Shown: positions 24,181 through 32,678 of the stretch, one piece after another
Numbering within the stretch: position 1 is the stretch's first letter
How the letters are laid out: each line of letters begins with the position of its first letter
Origin: an uncultured Eubacteriales bacterium
GTDB lineage: Bacteria; Bacillota; Clostridia; Oscillospirales; Acutalibacteraceae
Reading direction: 5' to 3'
Length of the DNA stretch: 39,913 bases
NCBI GenBank assembly: GCA_900540235.1
Contig: UQEY01000017.1
Location: 1 to 39,913, forward strand
Notes under the pieces: model-generated
Databases searched by the model: none
Told to the model about the DNA's origin: nothing
The model's input: the letters and a program-made list of their open reading frames with translations, nothing else
Position numbers and translations under genes: made by a program

Positions 24181-24751
24181 TTTTCATAATCTCCATAATT
24201 TCTTTAATTTTGTTATAATCTTTAACACCGTTTGTTTCAACTGCCGACGACAAATCAATGCAGTATGGCTTTACTGTGACAATCCCACGGCTGATATTAT
24301 CTTTATTTATTCCGCCCGCTAAAAAGAAAGGTTTATCGGTTTTCGGAATATTTGACCAATCAAATTCTTTGCCTGTACCCGTTCCCGAATCGAAAAGAAA
24401 ATAATCGGTATCATATTCATTCACTTTGTCAAAAGTTTTCGGTGAAAAATACTTAATTACGGGTGCGTTAACGCTTTCACAAAAATTCGGCGTTTCGTCA
24501 CCGTGAAGCTGAACTGTGTCTATTATACCGTTTTTTAGAAAATAATCAATATTTTCCAAACTGTCATTAACAAACACTCCGACTGCATTAATGTCTTTTG
24601 ACAAAAGTGACTTCAGCATTTTTGCCGTTTCTCTGTCTATGCTTCGCTTAAAACCGGGTGAAAGAATGAAGCCGATATAATCGGGTTTAAACTCGTTTAC
24701 ATATTCAATATCTTCCGCCCTTTTAAGCCCGCAAATTTTAATTTTCGCCAT
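24173..24751 (-). CDS. trpF: phosphoribosylanthranilate isomerase
   Basis: 192 residues from ATG at 24751 (GAGGA upstream; an earlier in-frame start is unsupported). KICGLKRAEDIEYVNEF holds the catalytic Cys, VQLHGDET and FLAGGINKDNI are typical TrpF motifs. It converts PRA to CdRP. It overlaps the end of trpC by 14 bp but is a separate protein, not a TrpC-F fusion. Confidence 0.96.
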   Translation of the reverse strand: MAKIKICGLKRAEDIEYVNEFKPDYIGFILSPGFKRSIDRETAKMLKSLLSKDINAVGVFVNDSLENIDYFLKNGIIDTVQLHGDETPNFCESVNAPVIKYFSPKTFDKVNEYDTDYFLFDSGTGTGKEFDWSNIPKTDKPFFLAGGINKDNISRGIVTVKPYCIDLSSAVETNGVKDYNKIKEIMEIMKNE

Positions 24752-25526
24752 AAAGCAGTTCCTCAAGCTTTTTCTTTTTATCTTTGCTTCTCATAAAGCT
24801 TTCACCGATAAGCACGGCGTTTGTTTTGTTGTTTAGCAAAACTTCAATATCCTTGTGGCTGTTTATTCCGCTTTCGGAAACGAAAACAACATCGCTCGGA
24901 ATCATTTTGCGATACCTTGTTGAGTTGTTGACATCAACGCTGAAATCTTTAAGGTTTCGATTATTAACACCGATTATCCTTGCACCTGCTTTGAGCGCCG
25001 AATTAACCTCATCCTCGTTATGCGCCTCCACCAAAGCGGAAATGCCGAGAGTGTCGCAAATTGAAATATATTCCTTAATCGTATCGGTATCAAGAAGTGC
25101 GCAAATAAGAAGCACAGCCTTTGCACCGAGCGTTTTTGCTTCATAAATTTGATAAGAATTAACCGTAAAATCTTTGCGAAGAACGGGAATTGAAACAGCG
25201 CTTGCTATTTCTTTTAAATATTCGTCTGAGCCCATAAACCACTTTGGTTCGGTAAGGCAACTTATACAGCTTGCGCCCGCCGTTTCGTATTCCTTTGCAA
25301 TTTGAAGATAAGGAAACTCTTTTGCAATTATTCCCTTTGACGGAGAAGCTTTTTTTACTTCGCAAATAAACGAAAGCGTATCACCTTTCAGTGCCTTTTC
25401 AAATTCAAAATCACCTTTTTGCATTGAAAGCGCCTGCGCCTTAACTTCTTCAAACGGTTTGTTTTTTATTATTTCAATATATCTTTGCCTCGTGTTTTCG
25501 GCAATCGTGTCAAGTATATTCGCCAT
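24738..25526 (-). CDS. trpC: indole-3-glycerol phosphate synthase
   Basis: 262 residues. FICEVKKASPSKG contains the catalytic Lys, VLRKDF the second, and IGVNNRNLKDF and FVSESGI follow as in the TrpC family. It converts CdRP to IGP. The start shares one base with the trpD stop (TAATG), indicating translational coupling. Confidence 0.97.
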   Translation of the reverse strand: MANILDTIAENTRQRYIEIIKNKPFEEVKAQALSMQKGDFEFEKALKGDTLSFICEVKKASPSKGIIAKEFPYLQIAKEYETAGASCISCLTEPKWFMGSDEYLKEIASAVSIPVLRKDFTVNSYQIYEAKTLGAKAVLLICALLDTDTIKEYISICDTLGISALVEAHNEDEVNSALKAGARIIGVNNRNLKDFSVDVNNSTRYRKMIPSDVVFVSESGINSHKDIEVLLNNKTNAVLIGESFMRSKDKKKKLEELLYGEN

Positions 25527-26536
25527 TATTCGTTAGTTACCTTTACAAAGCCTTCAAGAATTTTGTACGCTTCGCCCGAAGCAATAATGTTTTGAGCCTT
25601 TTTAACTGCATCTTTAAAAGTAATACCAAGCTCTCCTGCATAAATGGCTGCGCCTGCATTAAGCGCAACGGCTGTGTTTTGAGCCGCAGTTCCCTTGCCC
25701 TGCAAAACAGCGGTTGTGATTTTTGCATTTTCTTCGGGTGTTCCGCCGATAAGGTCATCCTTGCTTACTCTTTCAAAGCCGAAATCTTCAGGCTTGATTG
25801 TGTAGTAAGTGATGTTTTCACCTCTTACCTCTGCAACCTTGGTTTCGCTCGAAGCACTGATTTCATCAAGGCAATCTGTACCGTAAACCACCATAGCGTC
25901 GGTAACACCGAGTTTGACAAGCGCTTTTGCGATTTTTTCAACATATTCCTCGCTGAACACACCGAGCACCATTCTGTCCGCTTTGCCAGGATTCGTGAGA
26001 GGTCCTAAAATATTAAACACTGTGCGAATACCAATCTGCTTTCTTACCGGACCCACAAAACGCATTGCGCTGTGATATTTTTGAGCAAAGAGAAATGCAA
26101 TATTATTTTCATCAAGTGACTTTTTCATAACTTCCGGTTCGCAGTCGATTTTAACACCGAGTGCTTCAAGGCAGTCTGCCGTTCCGCATTTTGACGACGC
26201 CGCACGATTGCCGTGTTTAACGATAGTTACGCCTGCTGCAGCCGCAACAAAAGCCGAAGTGGTTGAAATGTTGAACGAATTTGACTTGTCACCGCCCGTA
26301 CCTACAATGTCAAGCGCATGACCGCCGATATTAAATTCAAGTGCCTTTGAACGCATACCGGTTGCCGCACCTGCAATTTCTTCTTCTGTTTCGCCCTTCA
26401 TTGCAAGCGCCGTAAGAAATGAAGATATAACCGCTTCGCTTACTTCACCGCTCATAATTTCATCAATGGCCTGCTTTGCTTCGTCAAATGTAAGGTTCTG
26501 TTTTGCCGATACCTTAGAAAGTAAATCTTTAATCAT
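25526..26536 (-). CDS. trpD: anthranilate phosphoribosyltransferase
   Basis: 336 residues. The PRPP-binding segment DIVGTGGDKSNSFNISTTSA, KHGNRAASSKCGTAD and the RTVFNILGPLTNP motif identify TrpD. Length is typical and there is no fused glutaminase. The gap to trpG is 4 bp. Confidence 0.97.
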   Translation of the reverse strand: MIKDLLSKVSAKQNLTFDEAKQAIDEIMSGEVSEAVISSFLTALAMKGETEEEIAGAATGMRSKALEFNIGGHALDIVGTGGDKSNSFNISTTSAFVAAAAGVTIVKHGNRAASSKCGTADCLEALGVKIDCEPEVMKKSLDENNIAFLFAQKYHSAMRFVGPVRKQIGIRTVFNILGPLTNPGKADRMVLGVFSEEYVEKIAKALVKLGVTDAMVVYGTDCLDEISASSETKVAEVRGENITYYTIKPEDFGFERVSKDDLIGGTPEENAKITTAVLQGKGTAAQNTAVALNAGAAIYAGELGITFKDAVKKAQNIIASGEAYKILEGFVKVTNE

Positions 26537-26540
26537 TATG

Positions 26541-27107
26541 TTATACCTCCAAAAAATTTCTTAAAATATTGATACCCTGCGGTGTCATAATAGATTCGGG
26601 ATGAAACTGAACGCCGAACACATTATAATTCTTATGCTCAACCGCCATTATTTCACCATCGTCCGTTTTTGCCGTAACTTTTAACGAATCGGGCATCGTA
26701 TTTTCTGTTGCCGCCAAAGAATGATATCTTGCAACATCAATCTCTTTGCCGAGATTTTTAAAAAGCTTTGAGTTTTCGTCAATTTCGCACTTACTTTGTT
26801 TGCCGTGCATAAGCTCTTTTGCATAGCCGACCGTTGCGCCGTAAGCTTCGCATATTGCTTGATGACCAAGACAAACACCAAGTATTTTCATTTTGTTTCC
26901 GAGCTTTTTTACAACTTCAACGCAAATGCCTGCGTTTTCCGGTCTGCCCGGACCGGGTGAAAGAATAATGTGACTTGGGTTAAGCTTTTCGATTTCTTCA
27001 ACCGTCATTTCGTCGTTTCTTATCACCTTAATATCATCATTAAGCGTGCCCACAAGCTGATAAAGGTTGTATGAAAAGCTGTCATAATTATCTATCAGTA
27101 AAATCAT
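26541..27107 (-). CDS. trpG: anthranilate synthase glutamine amidotransferase subunit
   Basis: 188 residues from ATG at 27107, which shares a base with the trpE stop (TAATG) after GGAGG. The class I glutaminase triad is visible: Cys in GVCLGHQAI, and His/Glu in FGVQFHPES. It supplies ammonia to TrpE; such subunits may also serve PabB, and no other copy is in view. Confidence 0.96.
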   Translation of the reverse strand: MILLIDNYDSFSYNLYQLVGTLNDDIKVIRNDEMTVEEIEKLNPSHIILSPGPGRPENAGICVEVVKKLGNKMKILGVCLGHQAICEAYGATVGYAKELMHGKQSKCEIDENSKLFKNLGKEIDVARYHSLAATENTMPDSLKVTAKTDDGEIMAVEHKNYNVFGVQFHPESIMTPQGINILRNFLEV

Positions 27108-28570
27108 TATTTTTCCTCCCCGCTTTGCTTGAGTGCCGTTACTACCGCTTTGGCTTTGTTTATACATTCCCTATGTTCCTTAGCAGGTACGCTGTCGGCA
27201 ACTATTCCTGCACCCGAGCGAACATAAACTTTGCCCTTCTTTTTATACGCAAGCCTTATTGCAATGCAGGTATCAAGGTTGCCTGTCAAATCAATATAAC
27301 CGACTGCTCCGCCGTAAATGCCACGCTTGTTATTTTCAAGTTCGTTGATAATTTGCATCGCCCTGATTTTCGGCGCACCTGAAAGAGTACCTGCCGGGAG
27401 AACGGCATCGACTGCGTCAAGCGCTGTTTTATCTGCCCTAATCTCACCCGTTACGGTTGAACCGATATGCATTACATGGCTAAACTTTAAAATTTGATGA
27501 TATTTGTCTACCTTGACAGTACCGAATTTACTTATCTTACCCAAATCATTTCGACCGAGGTCAACAAGCATATTGTGCTCTGCAAGTTCCTTTGGGTCCT
27601 CAAGAAGCCCTGCTTCAAGTTCATCATCTTCTTGCGCATTTTTGCCTCTCGGTCTTGTGCCGGCAAGTGGATATGTACTGAGTTTGCCGTTATCAAGTTT
27701 TACAAGTGTTTCGGGAGAAGCTCCTGCCATTTCAATATCGTTTGAAGAAAAGTAGAACATATAAGGCGACGGGTTGAGATTTCTTAAAATCTCATATGTC
27801 TTGAGAAGTGAGCCGTCCATTTCTGCCTCAAGCCTGTTTGAAAGAACCACCTGAAAAATATCGCCCTCTCTTATATAAGTTTTAGCCTTTTCAACCATTG
27901 AAGCATATTGCTCGCCGTCAAAAAGAGGTTTAAACTCGCCTTTAAGCTTCGGCTTTTGAACCTTAGCTTGCTCGCCGTTTTGAACAATATTTTTCATTAT
28001 CTCAATTTCTTTAACAGCAATATTATAGTTAGTTTCAAGGTCAACTGTTTGAACATTTACGATAAGAATTATTTTATTTTCACGATTGTCAAAAGCAATT
28101 ACTTTGTCAAAAAGCATAAGGTCAACATCTTTAAAATTGCCGTCATCGTGAGCGTCAAGTTTAAGGCTCGGCTCACTGTATTTAACATAATCGTAACCGA
28201 AGTAGCCTACAAGTCCGCCGGTAAAGGTCGGAAGGGTATCAATCTTAGGCGCTTTGTGCTCGTCAAGAATTTGCTTTATATATTTTCTCGGGTCATCGTG
28301 ATATTTTTTTACGCCGAAAGAATCAATAACCGTTACATCATAATTTGTACAGCTAACCTCTGCTTTTGGGTCGTAGCCTAAAAATGTGTATCTGCCGGTG
28401 TTGTTTGCATCGTCGGCAGATTCAAGCATATAGCAATGCGAACTTACTTTTTTAAGCTTTTTGAGAACTTCAACAGTTGTTACATCACATTCGATTTCGC
28501 AACTGAGCGGCACTGTTTTGTACTCTTGGTACTTTTCTTTAATTTCATCAATACTCGGTGTGATTTTCAT
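27107..28570 (-). CDS. trpE: anthranilate synthase component I
   Basis: 487 residues. The N-terminal allosteric region has MLESADD (variant of the LLES tryptophan-binding element) and the chorismate-binding core has PSPYMFYF, ASPETLVKL, GTRPRGKN, HNMLVDLGRNDLG and LSGAPKIRAM. It makes anthranilate from chorismate with TrpG. It is the first gene of the operon behind a T-box; GAGGT precedes ATG. Confidence 0.98.
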   Translation of the reverse strand: MKITPSIDEIKEKYQEYKTVPLSCEIECDVTTVEVLKKLKKVSSHCYMLESADDANNTGRYTFLGYDPKAEVSCTNYDVTVIDSFGVKKYHDDPRKYIKQILDEHKAPKIDTLPTFTGGLVGYFGYDYVKYSEPSLKLDAHDDGNFKDVDLMLFDKVIAFDNRENKIILIVNVQTVDLETNYNIAVKEIEIMKNIVQNGEQAKVQKPKLKGEFKPLFDGEQYASMVEKAKTYIREGDIFQVVLSNRLEAEMDGSLLKTYEILRNLNPSPYMFYFSSNDIEMAGASPETLVKLDNGKLSTYPLAGTRPRGKNAQEDDELEAGLLEDPKELAEHNMLVDLGRNDLGKISKFGTVKVDKYHQILKFSHVMHIGSTVTGEIRADKTALDAVDAVLPAGTLSGAPKIRAMQIINELENNKRGIYGGAVGYIDLTGNLDTCIAIRLAYKKKGKVYVRSGAGIVADSVPAKEHRECINKAKAVVTALKQSGEEK

Positions 28571-28589
28571 TTTGTTACCTCTTGTCTTT

Positions 28590-28888
28590 CTTCTTGCAAA
28601 AGGGCAAATAAAAAAGCCCTCGGCAATACTTTCGTATTACCAAGGGCGAAAATTACTTTCCGTGGTGCCACCTTGATTTATGGTTAACCATACACTTTGC
28701 AAGATACTATCATATCTCCGACCACTAACGCAGGCCACCTCGTTACGGGATAATCAGCCAAAGCCTTTCACCGTACCCTCAACGGTCCATTTAACAAGCC
28801 GTTTACTGCCTCCATCCCAGCACCGGAAGCTCTCTGTGAGTTCGTATCTCGTTTTTATCTCCGTTTCAACGGTTTACATTTTAAATTG
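28590..28888 (-). promoter_or_regulatory. T-box riboswitch leader of the trp operon
   Basis: On the minus strand the conserved T-box AAGGTGGCACCACGG lies at 28660-28674, followed by a strong terminator. Upstream is an AGAGAGC...GGTGCTGG apical Stem I pattern. A candidate Trp specifier TGG lies at 28787-28789 in the context AAATGGACC. Uncharged tRNA-Trp should stabilise the antiterminator and switch on trpEGDCFBA. The class and sense are secure; the exact specifier position is inferred. Confidence 0.92.
28610..28650 (-). terminator. T-box-controlled attenuator terminator
   Basis: GCCCTTGGTAATAC - GAAA - GTATTGCCGAGGGC with a T-run on the minus strand, placed between the T-box sequence and trpE. 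It is the alternative to the antiterminator. Confidence 0.93.
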
Positions 28889-28895
28889 TAAATAC

Positions 28896-28924
28896 AGTTT
28901 ATCACTTTAAAGTAATGTTGTCAA
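28896..28924 (-). promoter_or_regulatory. sigma-A promoter of the trp operon
   Basis: On the minus strand a consensus TTGACA (28919-28924) is 17 bp from TAAACT (28896-28901). Transcription should begin near 28888, at the 5' edge of the T-box leader. Confidence 0.85.
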
Positions 28925-28934
28925 GAACTTTTTA

Positions 28935-30305
28935 TTATTTGCACTTAACGCTCTTAACACTTGACCACTTGCCGTAAATTTTTACACCGTCAACATACTT
29001 AAAAGCACGAACTTTAAAGTAATACTTCTTACCTTTTTTGCAATTTTTAATTGTAACAGATGATGATGTGCTCTTTTTTGTTGTATACTTTTTGTTGTTT
29101 TTAAATTTCTTGTTTTTTGCCCAACAAACTTGATAACCGTCTGCGCCTTTTTTCCTTACATAAGTTATTTTTATTTTATGCTTTTTTAAAGCTTTCAAAG
29201 ATTTAATCTTAACCTTGCCGTATTTAAGGGCAGGGGTATAATTTGTTTTGTATGAATCGCCGCAAGAACAAGTATATACATCATAACCCTTTCTGCTTGT
29301 TGTTGCGGAAACCTTTTCGGTGAGGTTATAAGAATGATTATGAATTTGACCTACATTAGGGTTAGTAATACCGCCTGTGCTCGGCTGGGTAGGAGCAGGT
29401 GTAGGGTCAGGGGTCGGAGCCGGAGTCGGTGCAGGTGCAGGTTCAGGTACACTCGGCATAGTAGGAAGCTGAATTTGACCTGTATCCGGGTTGGTGATAC
29501 CGCCGTCAGGAAGATCATCAGGGTCTTCTTCGGAAGGTGTATAACTAGGAACTTCAGGAACAAACTTGCTTACGCTAAATGAATAAGCTCCGCCATATAC
29601 TGTTGTAAACACTTTCAAATAGTAAGTTCCTGCGTCAAGGTTAACATGTTCATCAGACGCACTATCGGTAGAGTAAGCGCCTTTATTTGAATCATAAGAA
29701 TCATAAATTGAATAACGAATTGTATCATCTGTTTTTGCTTCAACATAGAATTCGTATGTGCCGCTTTCGGTTACGGTAAATTTGTACCAGTCTGTATAAT
29801 CGTTAATTGCAAGAGTACTGTCATATCTTGTGCCCAAATCAATGTTGTTTGCAGTTTCTTTTGTGTTGTTTTGATTTGAATCGGTTGTTTCCTGGAAAGA
29901 ATCTGCAAGCTGTGTTGCCGTTAATTCAAAATCTAATGATTCACTGCATTTTGAAACATCTTCAAAAACGATATAATAATCGCCCGGAAGGAAGTAGAAT
30001 GTTTTGCTCGATTGGTCGCCGATTTTTTCAGCAACCAAGCAATGCGTTGTATCATTCATATCATAAATATAAACTTTTGTATCGCCTTCATATGCATAAC
30101 TCTCATCTAAATAACAGCTATCGTCAATATGAATACTGTAAACGCCATAATAGCTTGAATCAAAATAACAAGTTTCCTGTGTGCCGATTTCATATTCTTC
30201 TGCACTGTCAAAATCAATTCCGTAAGCAGAAGCCGTGATGTTAAATCCTAACACCGCCGTGAGCATAATTGCCGTTGAAAGCAATAAACTTAAAACTTTT
30301 TTCAT
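28935..30305 (-). CDS. secreted protein with PPC-like domains and a C-terminal Fn3-like domain
   Basis: 456 residues. A signal peptide ends at ITASA (residue 27). Two PPC-like beta-sandwich domains follow (about 30-135 and 145-250; second one with DYTDWYKFTVTESGTYEFYV and LDAGTYYLKVFT). A Pro/Ala/Thr linker (about 290-315) is flanked by two copies of GGITNPxxGQI. Then come a CSCG-containing segment and a Lys-rich fibronectin-III-like domain ending YGKWSSVKSVKCK. No sortase motif or lipobox is present, so it is probably released or charge-bound to the wall. It is a tandem paralogue of the next gene. Confidence 0.88.
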   Translation of the reverse strand: MKKVLSLLLSTAIMLTAVLGFNITASAYGIDFDSAEEYEIGTQETCYFDSSYYGVYSIHIDDSCYLDESYAYEGDTKVYIYDMNDTTHCLVAEKIGDQSSKTFYFLPGDYYIVFEDVSKCSESLDFELTATQLADSFQETTDSNQNNTKETANNIDLGTRYDSTLAINDYTDWYKFTVTESGTYEFYVEAKTDDTIRYSIYDSYDSNKGAYSTDSASDEHVNLDAGTYYLKVFTTVYGGAYSFSVSKFVPEVPSYTPSEEDPDDLPDGGITNPDTGQIQLPTMPSVPEPAPAPTPAPTPDPTPAPTQPSTGGITNPNVGQIHNHSYNLTEKVSATTSRKGYDVYTCSCGDSYKTNYTPALKYGKVKIKSLKALKKHKIKITYVRKKGADGYQVCWAKNKKFKNNKKYTTKKSTSSSVTIKNCKKGKKYYFKVRAFKYVDGVKIYGKWSSVKSVKCK

Positions 30306-30325
30306 TTTTATTATCTCCTTTAAAA

Positions 30326-31546
30326 TTATTTACACTTAATTGTTTTGGCACTTGACCACTTGCCGTAAACTTTATAGCCGTAAGTGCTGCTGTATTTGTA
30401 AGCACGAACTCTTACATAATACTTTTTGCCTTTTTTAAATTTTTTAGCTGTTAAAGAAGTTTTGCTTTGACCTTTAACGGTTTTCTTTGTTGCATTTTTA
30501 AAGCTTTTGTTTGTTGAAAACTGAACCTGATAACCGCTTGCGGCTTTAACCTTTTTCCAAGTAGCTTTGATTGAATGATTCTTTTTTGTTGAGCTTACCG
30601 ATTTAAGGCTTCCTTTTGAAAGCTTTTTAACTTCGCTATATTCATCTTCCAATATATCTCCGCAAGCACACTGATATACGCTGTAACCCTCTTCAAAATA
30701 AGTCGGGTCTACTGTGTATAAATAAGTATCATACTCGTGCTGGTGAGGCATATTTACAGAAAACGAATAGAAACATACACCGTTGCTTCTGACTTTCAAA
30801 TAGTAAGTACCCGGCTCAAGTGTTACTTTTTTACTGCTTGAACCTGTACCGACATTGTCATCAACTTCTGCATAAAACTCGCCTGCGACCTCTTTACCCT
30901 CGCCGGTATAGATTGAATAGAAAAGACTTGTTTTATCGATAGTCATATTGAATGTGTATTCATCATAGATATCGACTTTAAATTTATAAAAGTCAACAGT
31001 ATCATTAGCACCAATCATACCGTTGTATGTTGTGTTGAAATTTAATGAAGCATTGGCAGTAGAAATTGTGTTGTCGTTATTAGTTGTGCTTTGTGGAAAC
31101 GACTCGTTAGCGCTGACAAATGACGAAGTGATTTTGTAGTTTGAACTATCATAATATGATTTATAAACCTTAAAATAATATGTGCCTGCTGTAAGATAAA
31201 AATCAGCATTATCATATGCTTTGCCAAGGTTTTCATCAAACCCTACATATGCATAATCAACATCGACTTCAAAGTTATCCGGCGTGTAAATATAAACATA
31301 ATAACTGCCGCTGCCCTCGCAAACAAGGTTAACCTTGCCTGAATTTGCAAGTTCCACTTTGAGCATATCAACATTATCCGCATCGTCGCCATCGCAGTCA
31401 AAATATCCGCTTATTGTGTCGCCGATATTATAATTTCTTGCAGTTTGAACAGTCATATACTGTCCCGCAAGGGCTGTGTAATCGAACCCGATTACCGCTG
31501 TAAGCATAATTACTGCCGACAGCAAAATACTTGTTACTTTTTTCAT
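30326..31546 (-). CDS. secreted paralogue with PPC-like domains and Fn3-like C-terminus
   Basis: 406 residues from ATG at 31546, chosen for AAGGAG upstream and because the signal peptide starts there (MKKVTSILLSAVIMLTAVIG, cleavage near TALA). Two PPC-like domains (about 28-130 and 145-250; cues LTAGTYYFKVYKS and LEPGTYYLKVRSN) are followed by a CACGD segment and an Fn3-like domain ending YGKWSSAKTIKCK. Compared with the neighbour it lacks the Pro-rich linker. The pair arose by duplication; only 20 bp separate them. Confidence 0.88.
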   Translation of the reverse strand: MKKVTSILLSAVIMLTAVIGFDYTALAGQYMTVQTARNYNIGDTISGYFDCDGDDADNVDMLKVELANSGKVNLVCEGSGSYYVYIYTPDNFEVDVDYAYVGFDENLGKAYDNADFYLTAGTYYFKVYKSYYDSSNYKITSSFVSANESFPQSTTNNDNTISTANASLNFNTTYNGMIGANDTVDFYKFKVDIYDEYTFNMTIDKTSLFYSIYTGEGKEVAGEFYAEVDDNVGTGSSSKKVTLEPGTYYLKVRSNGVCFYSFSVNMPHQHEYDTYLYTVDPTYFEEGYSVYQCACGDILEDEYSEVKKLSKGSLKSVSSTKKNHSIKATWKKVKAASGYQVQFSTNKSFKNATKKTVKGQSKTSLTAKKFKKGKKYYVRVRAYKYSSTYGYKVYGKWSSAKTIKCK

Positions 31547-31710
31547 CAGAGTTTCTCCTTTGATATATTTTTTATTTATATTAATGCAAACGCAAAAAAT
31601 ATACAATAGCATCAGGGTGAAAGGCATTTTTTGCAGGGTAAAAAACAATTCGTATGCTTTTCACATTAATATTATATGGGTATTACCCATATTTGTCAAC
31701 ATAAAACAAA

Positions 31711-31741
31711 TAAAAAAACGGACGAAAAATCTCCGCCCGTT
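31711..31741 (-). terminator. terminator of the asparaginase gene
   Basis: AACGGGCG and CGTCCGTT pair (one G-T) and are followed by a run of T on the minus strand, starting at the stop codon itself. Confidence 0.75.
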
Positions 31742-32529
31742 CAGTCGCAATTTAAAATCGCATATGCATTTTCAGTTGTTGAATTATAAATAATCATATC
31801 TTTAATATCTTTTGCGCTTTCATAATCGGCAGAAGATTTCGGCGTAACAAAATAAAACGGTATACCCATATCCCTGCACTTTTTTGCAAAAGTTTTTGAA
31901 GAATCGGGAACGGTTGCGCTGTGGTACATTTCGTGCAAAACTGCGTCAACGCCGTTCAAATTATAATTATCATAATTGATATTTACATACGGCTTTATAA
32001 TCAAAATATTTTTAGGTTTAAATTCAGATTTTGATTTTCCGTCATATTTTCCTACCGCTCTGAAAATATCAAAACCGTCGGCGCTTGCTATAGTTTCGGC
32101 AGGGTAAACACCGTCGTAGCTTACAAAAACTCCTTTTTGACCTTTTTTCACTTTCCTTAATGCATTAAGAAAATTAGGCACTGCGTTTGAATCTTCATCC
32201 TCACATGGCTTGTTTGAAGCTGTGACGACAATATTTTTATTGCTAAAAAGTTTGCCAAGCAAACTCGAAGTAAACGCAAGCGTGTCCGAACCGTGCAGTA
32301 TTATTATATTATCTATATTATTTTCATTAATAGTAGCACAAAGTTTTTGCCAAAGTTCAAAATTCATATTTTCGCTCAAAACGGTAAACGGCGATGCATA
32401 TTCAAATTCTATGCCTTGCGTTTCATCTTTTAAAATATAGTCAAGAATTTTGAACGGTGCGTCAAGGTGGATGTTTTCCTCTTTAACGCTTGCAATAGTT
32501 CCGCCTGTTGAGATTAATAATATTTTCAT
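31741..32529 (-). CDS. short L-asparaginase-family protein
   Basis: 262 residues. The two catalytic threonine segments are present: ISTGGTIAS near the N-terminus and HGSDTLAFT near residue 80, with VVTASNKPCEDEDSN after. Typical asparaginases have 320-350 residues, so the C-terminal domain is shortened. It probably hydrolyses asparagine or a related amide in the cytoplasm (no signal peptide). It stands alone between a repeat element and the secreted-protein pair. Confidence 0.85.
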   Translation of the reverse strand: MKILLISTGGTIASVKEENIHLDAPFKILDYILKDETQGIEFEYASPFTVLSENMNFELWQKLCATINENNIDNIIILHGSDTLAFTSSLLGKLFSNKNIVVTASNKPCEDEDSNAVPNFLNALRKVKKGQKGVFVSYDGVYPAETIASADGFDIFRAVGKYDGKSKSEFKPKNILIIKPYVNINYDNYNLNGVDAVLHEMYHSATVPDSSKTFAKKCRDMGIPFYFVTPKSSADYESAKDIKDMIIYNSTTENAYAILNCD

Positions 32530-32543
32530 TTAATCACCGAGTT

Positions 32544-32666
32544 AAGGCTTCCCCTTGAGGGGAAGCTGTCAGTTTACTGACTGATGAGGTGGAATAGTAC
32601 ACGAATATGAATATTCTACACCTCATCCGTCAACTTCGTTGCCACCTTCCCCTCAAGGGGAAGGCA
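32544..32666. repeat. palindromic MITE-like intergenic repeat
   Basis: Two outer palindromes, CTTCCCCTTGAGGGGAAG (32548-32565) and CCTTCCCCTCAAGGGGAAGG (32645-32664), enclose inner arms GATGAGGTG and CACCTCATC around a short AT-rich centre. The whole can fold into a long cruciform. From memory, this sequence type (CCCCTTGAGGGGAAGCTGTC...GATGAGGTG) is widespread in Ruminococcaceae intergenic DNA. It has no coding capacity. Confidence 0.88.
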
Positions 32667-32678
32667 ATAAGCAAGCTA

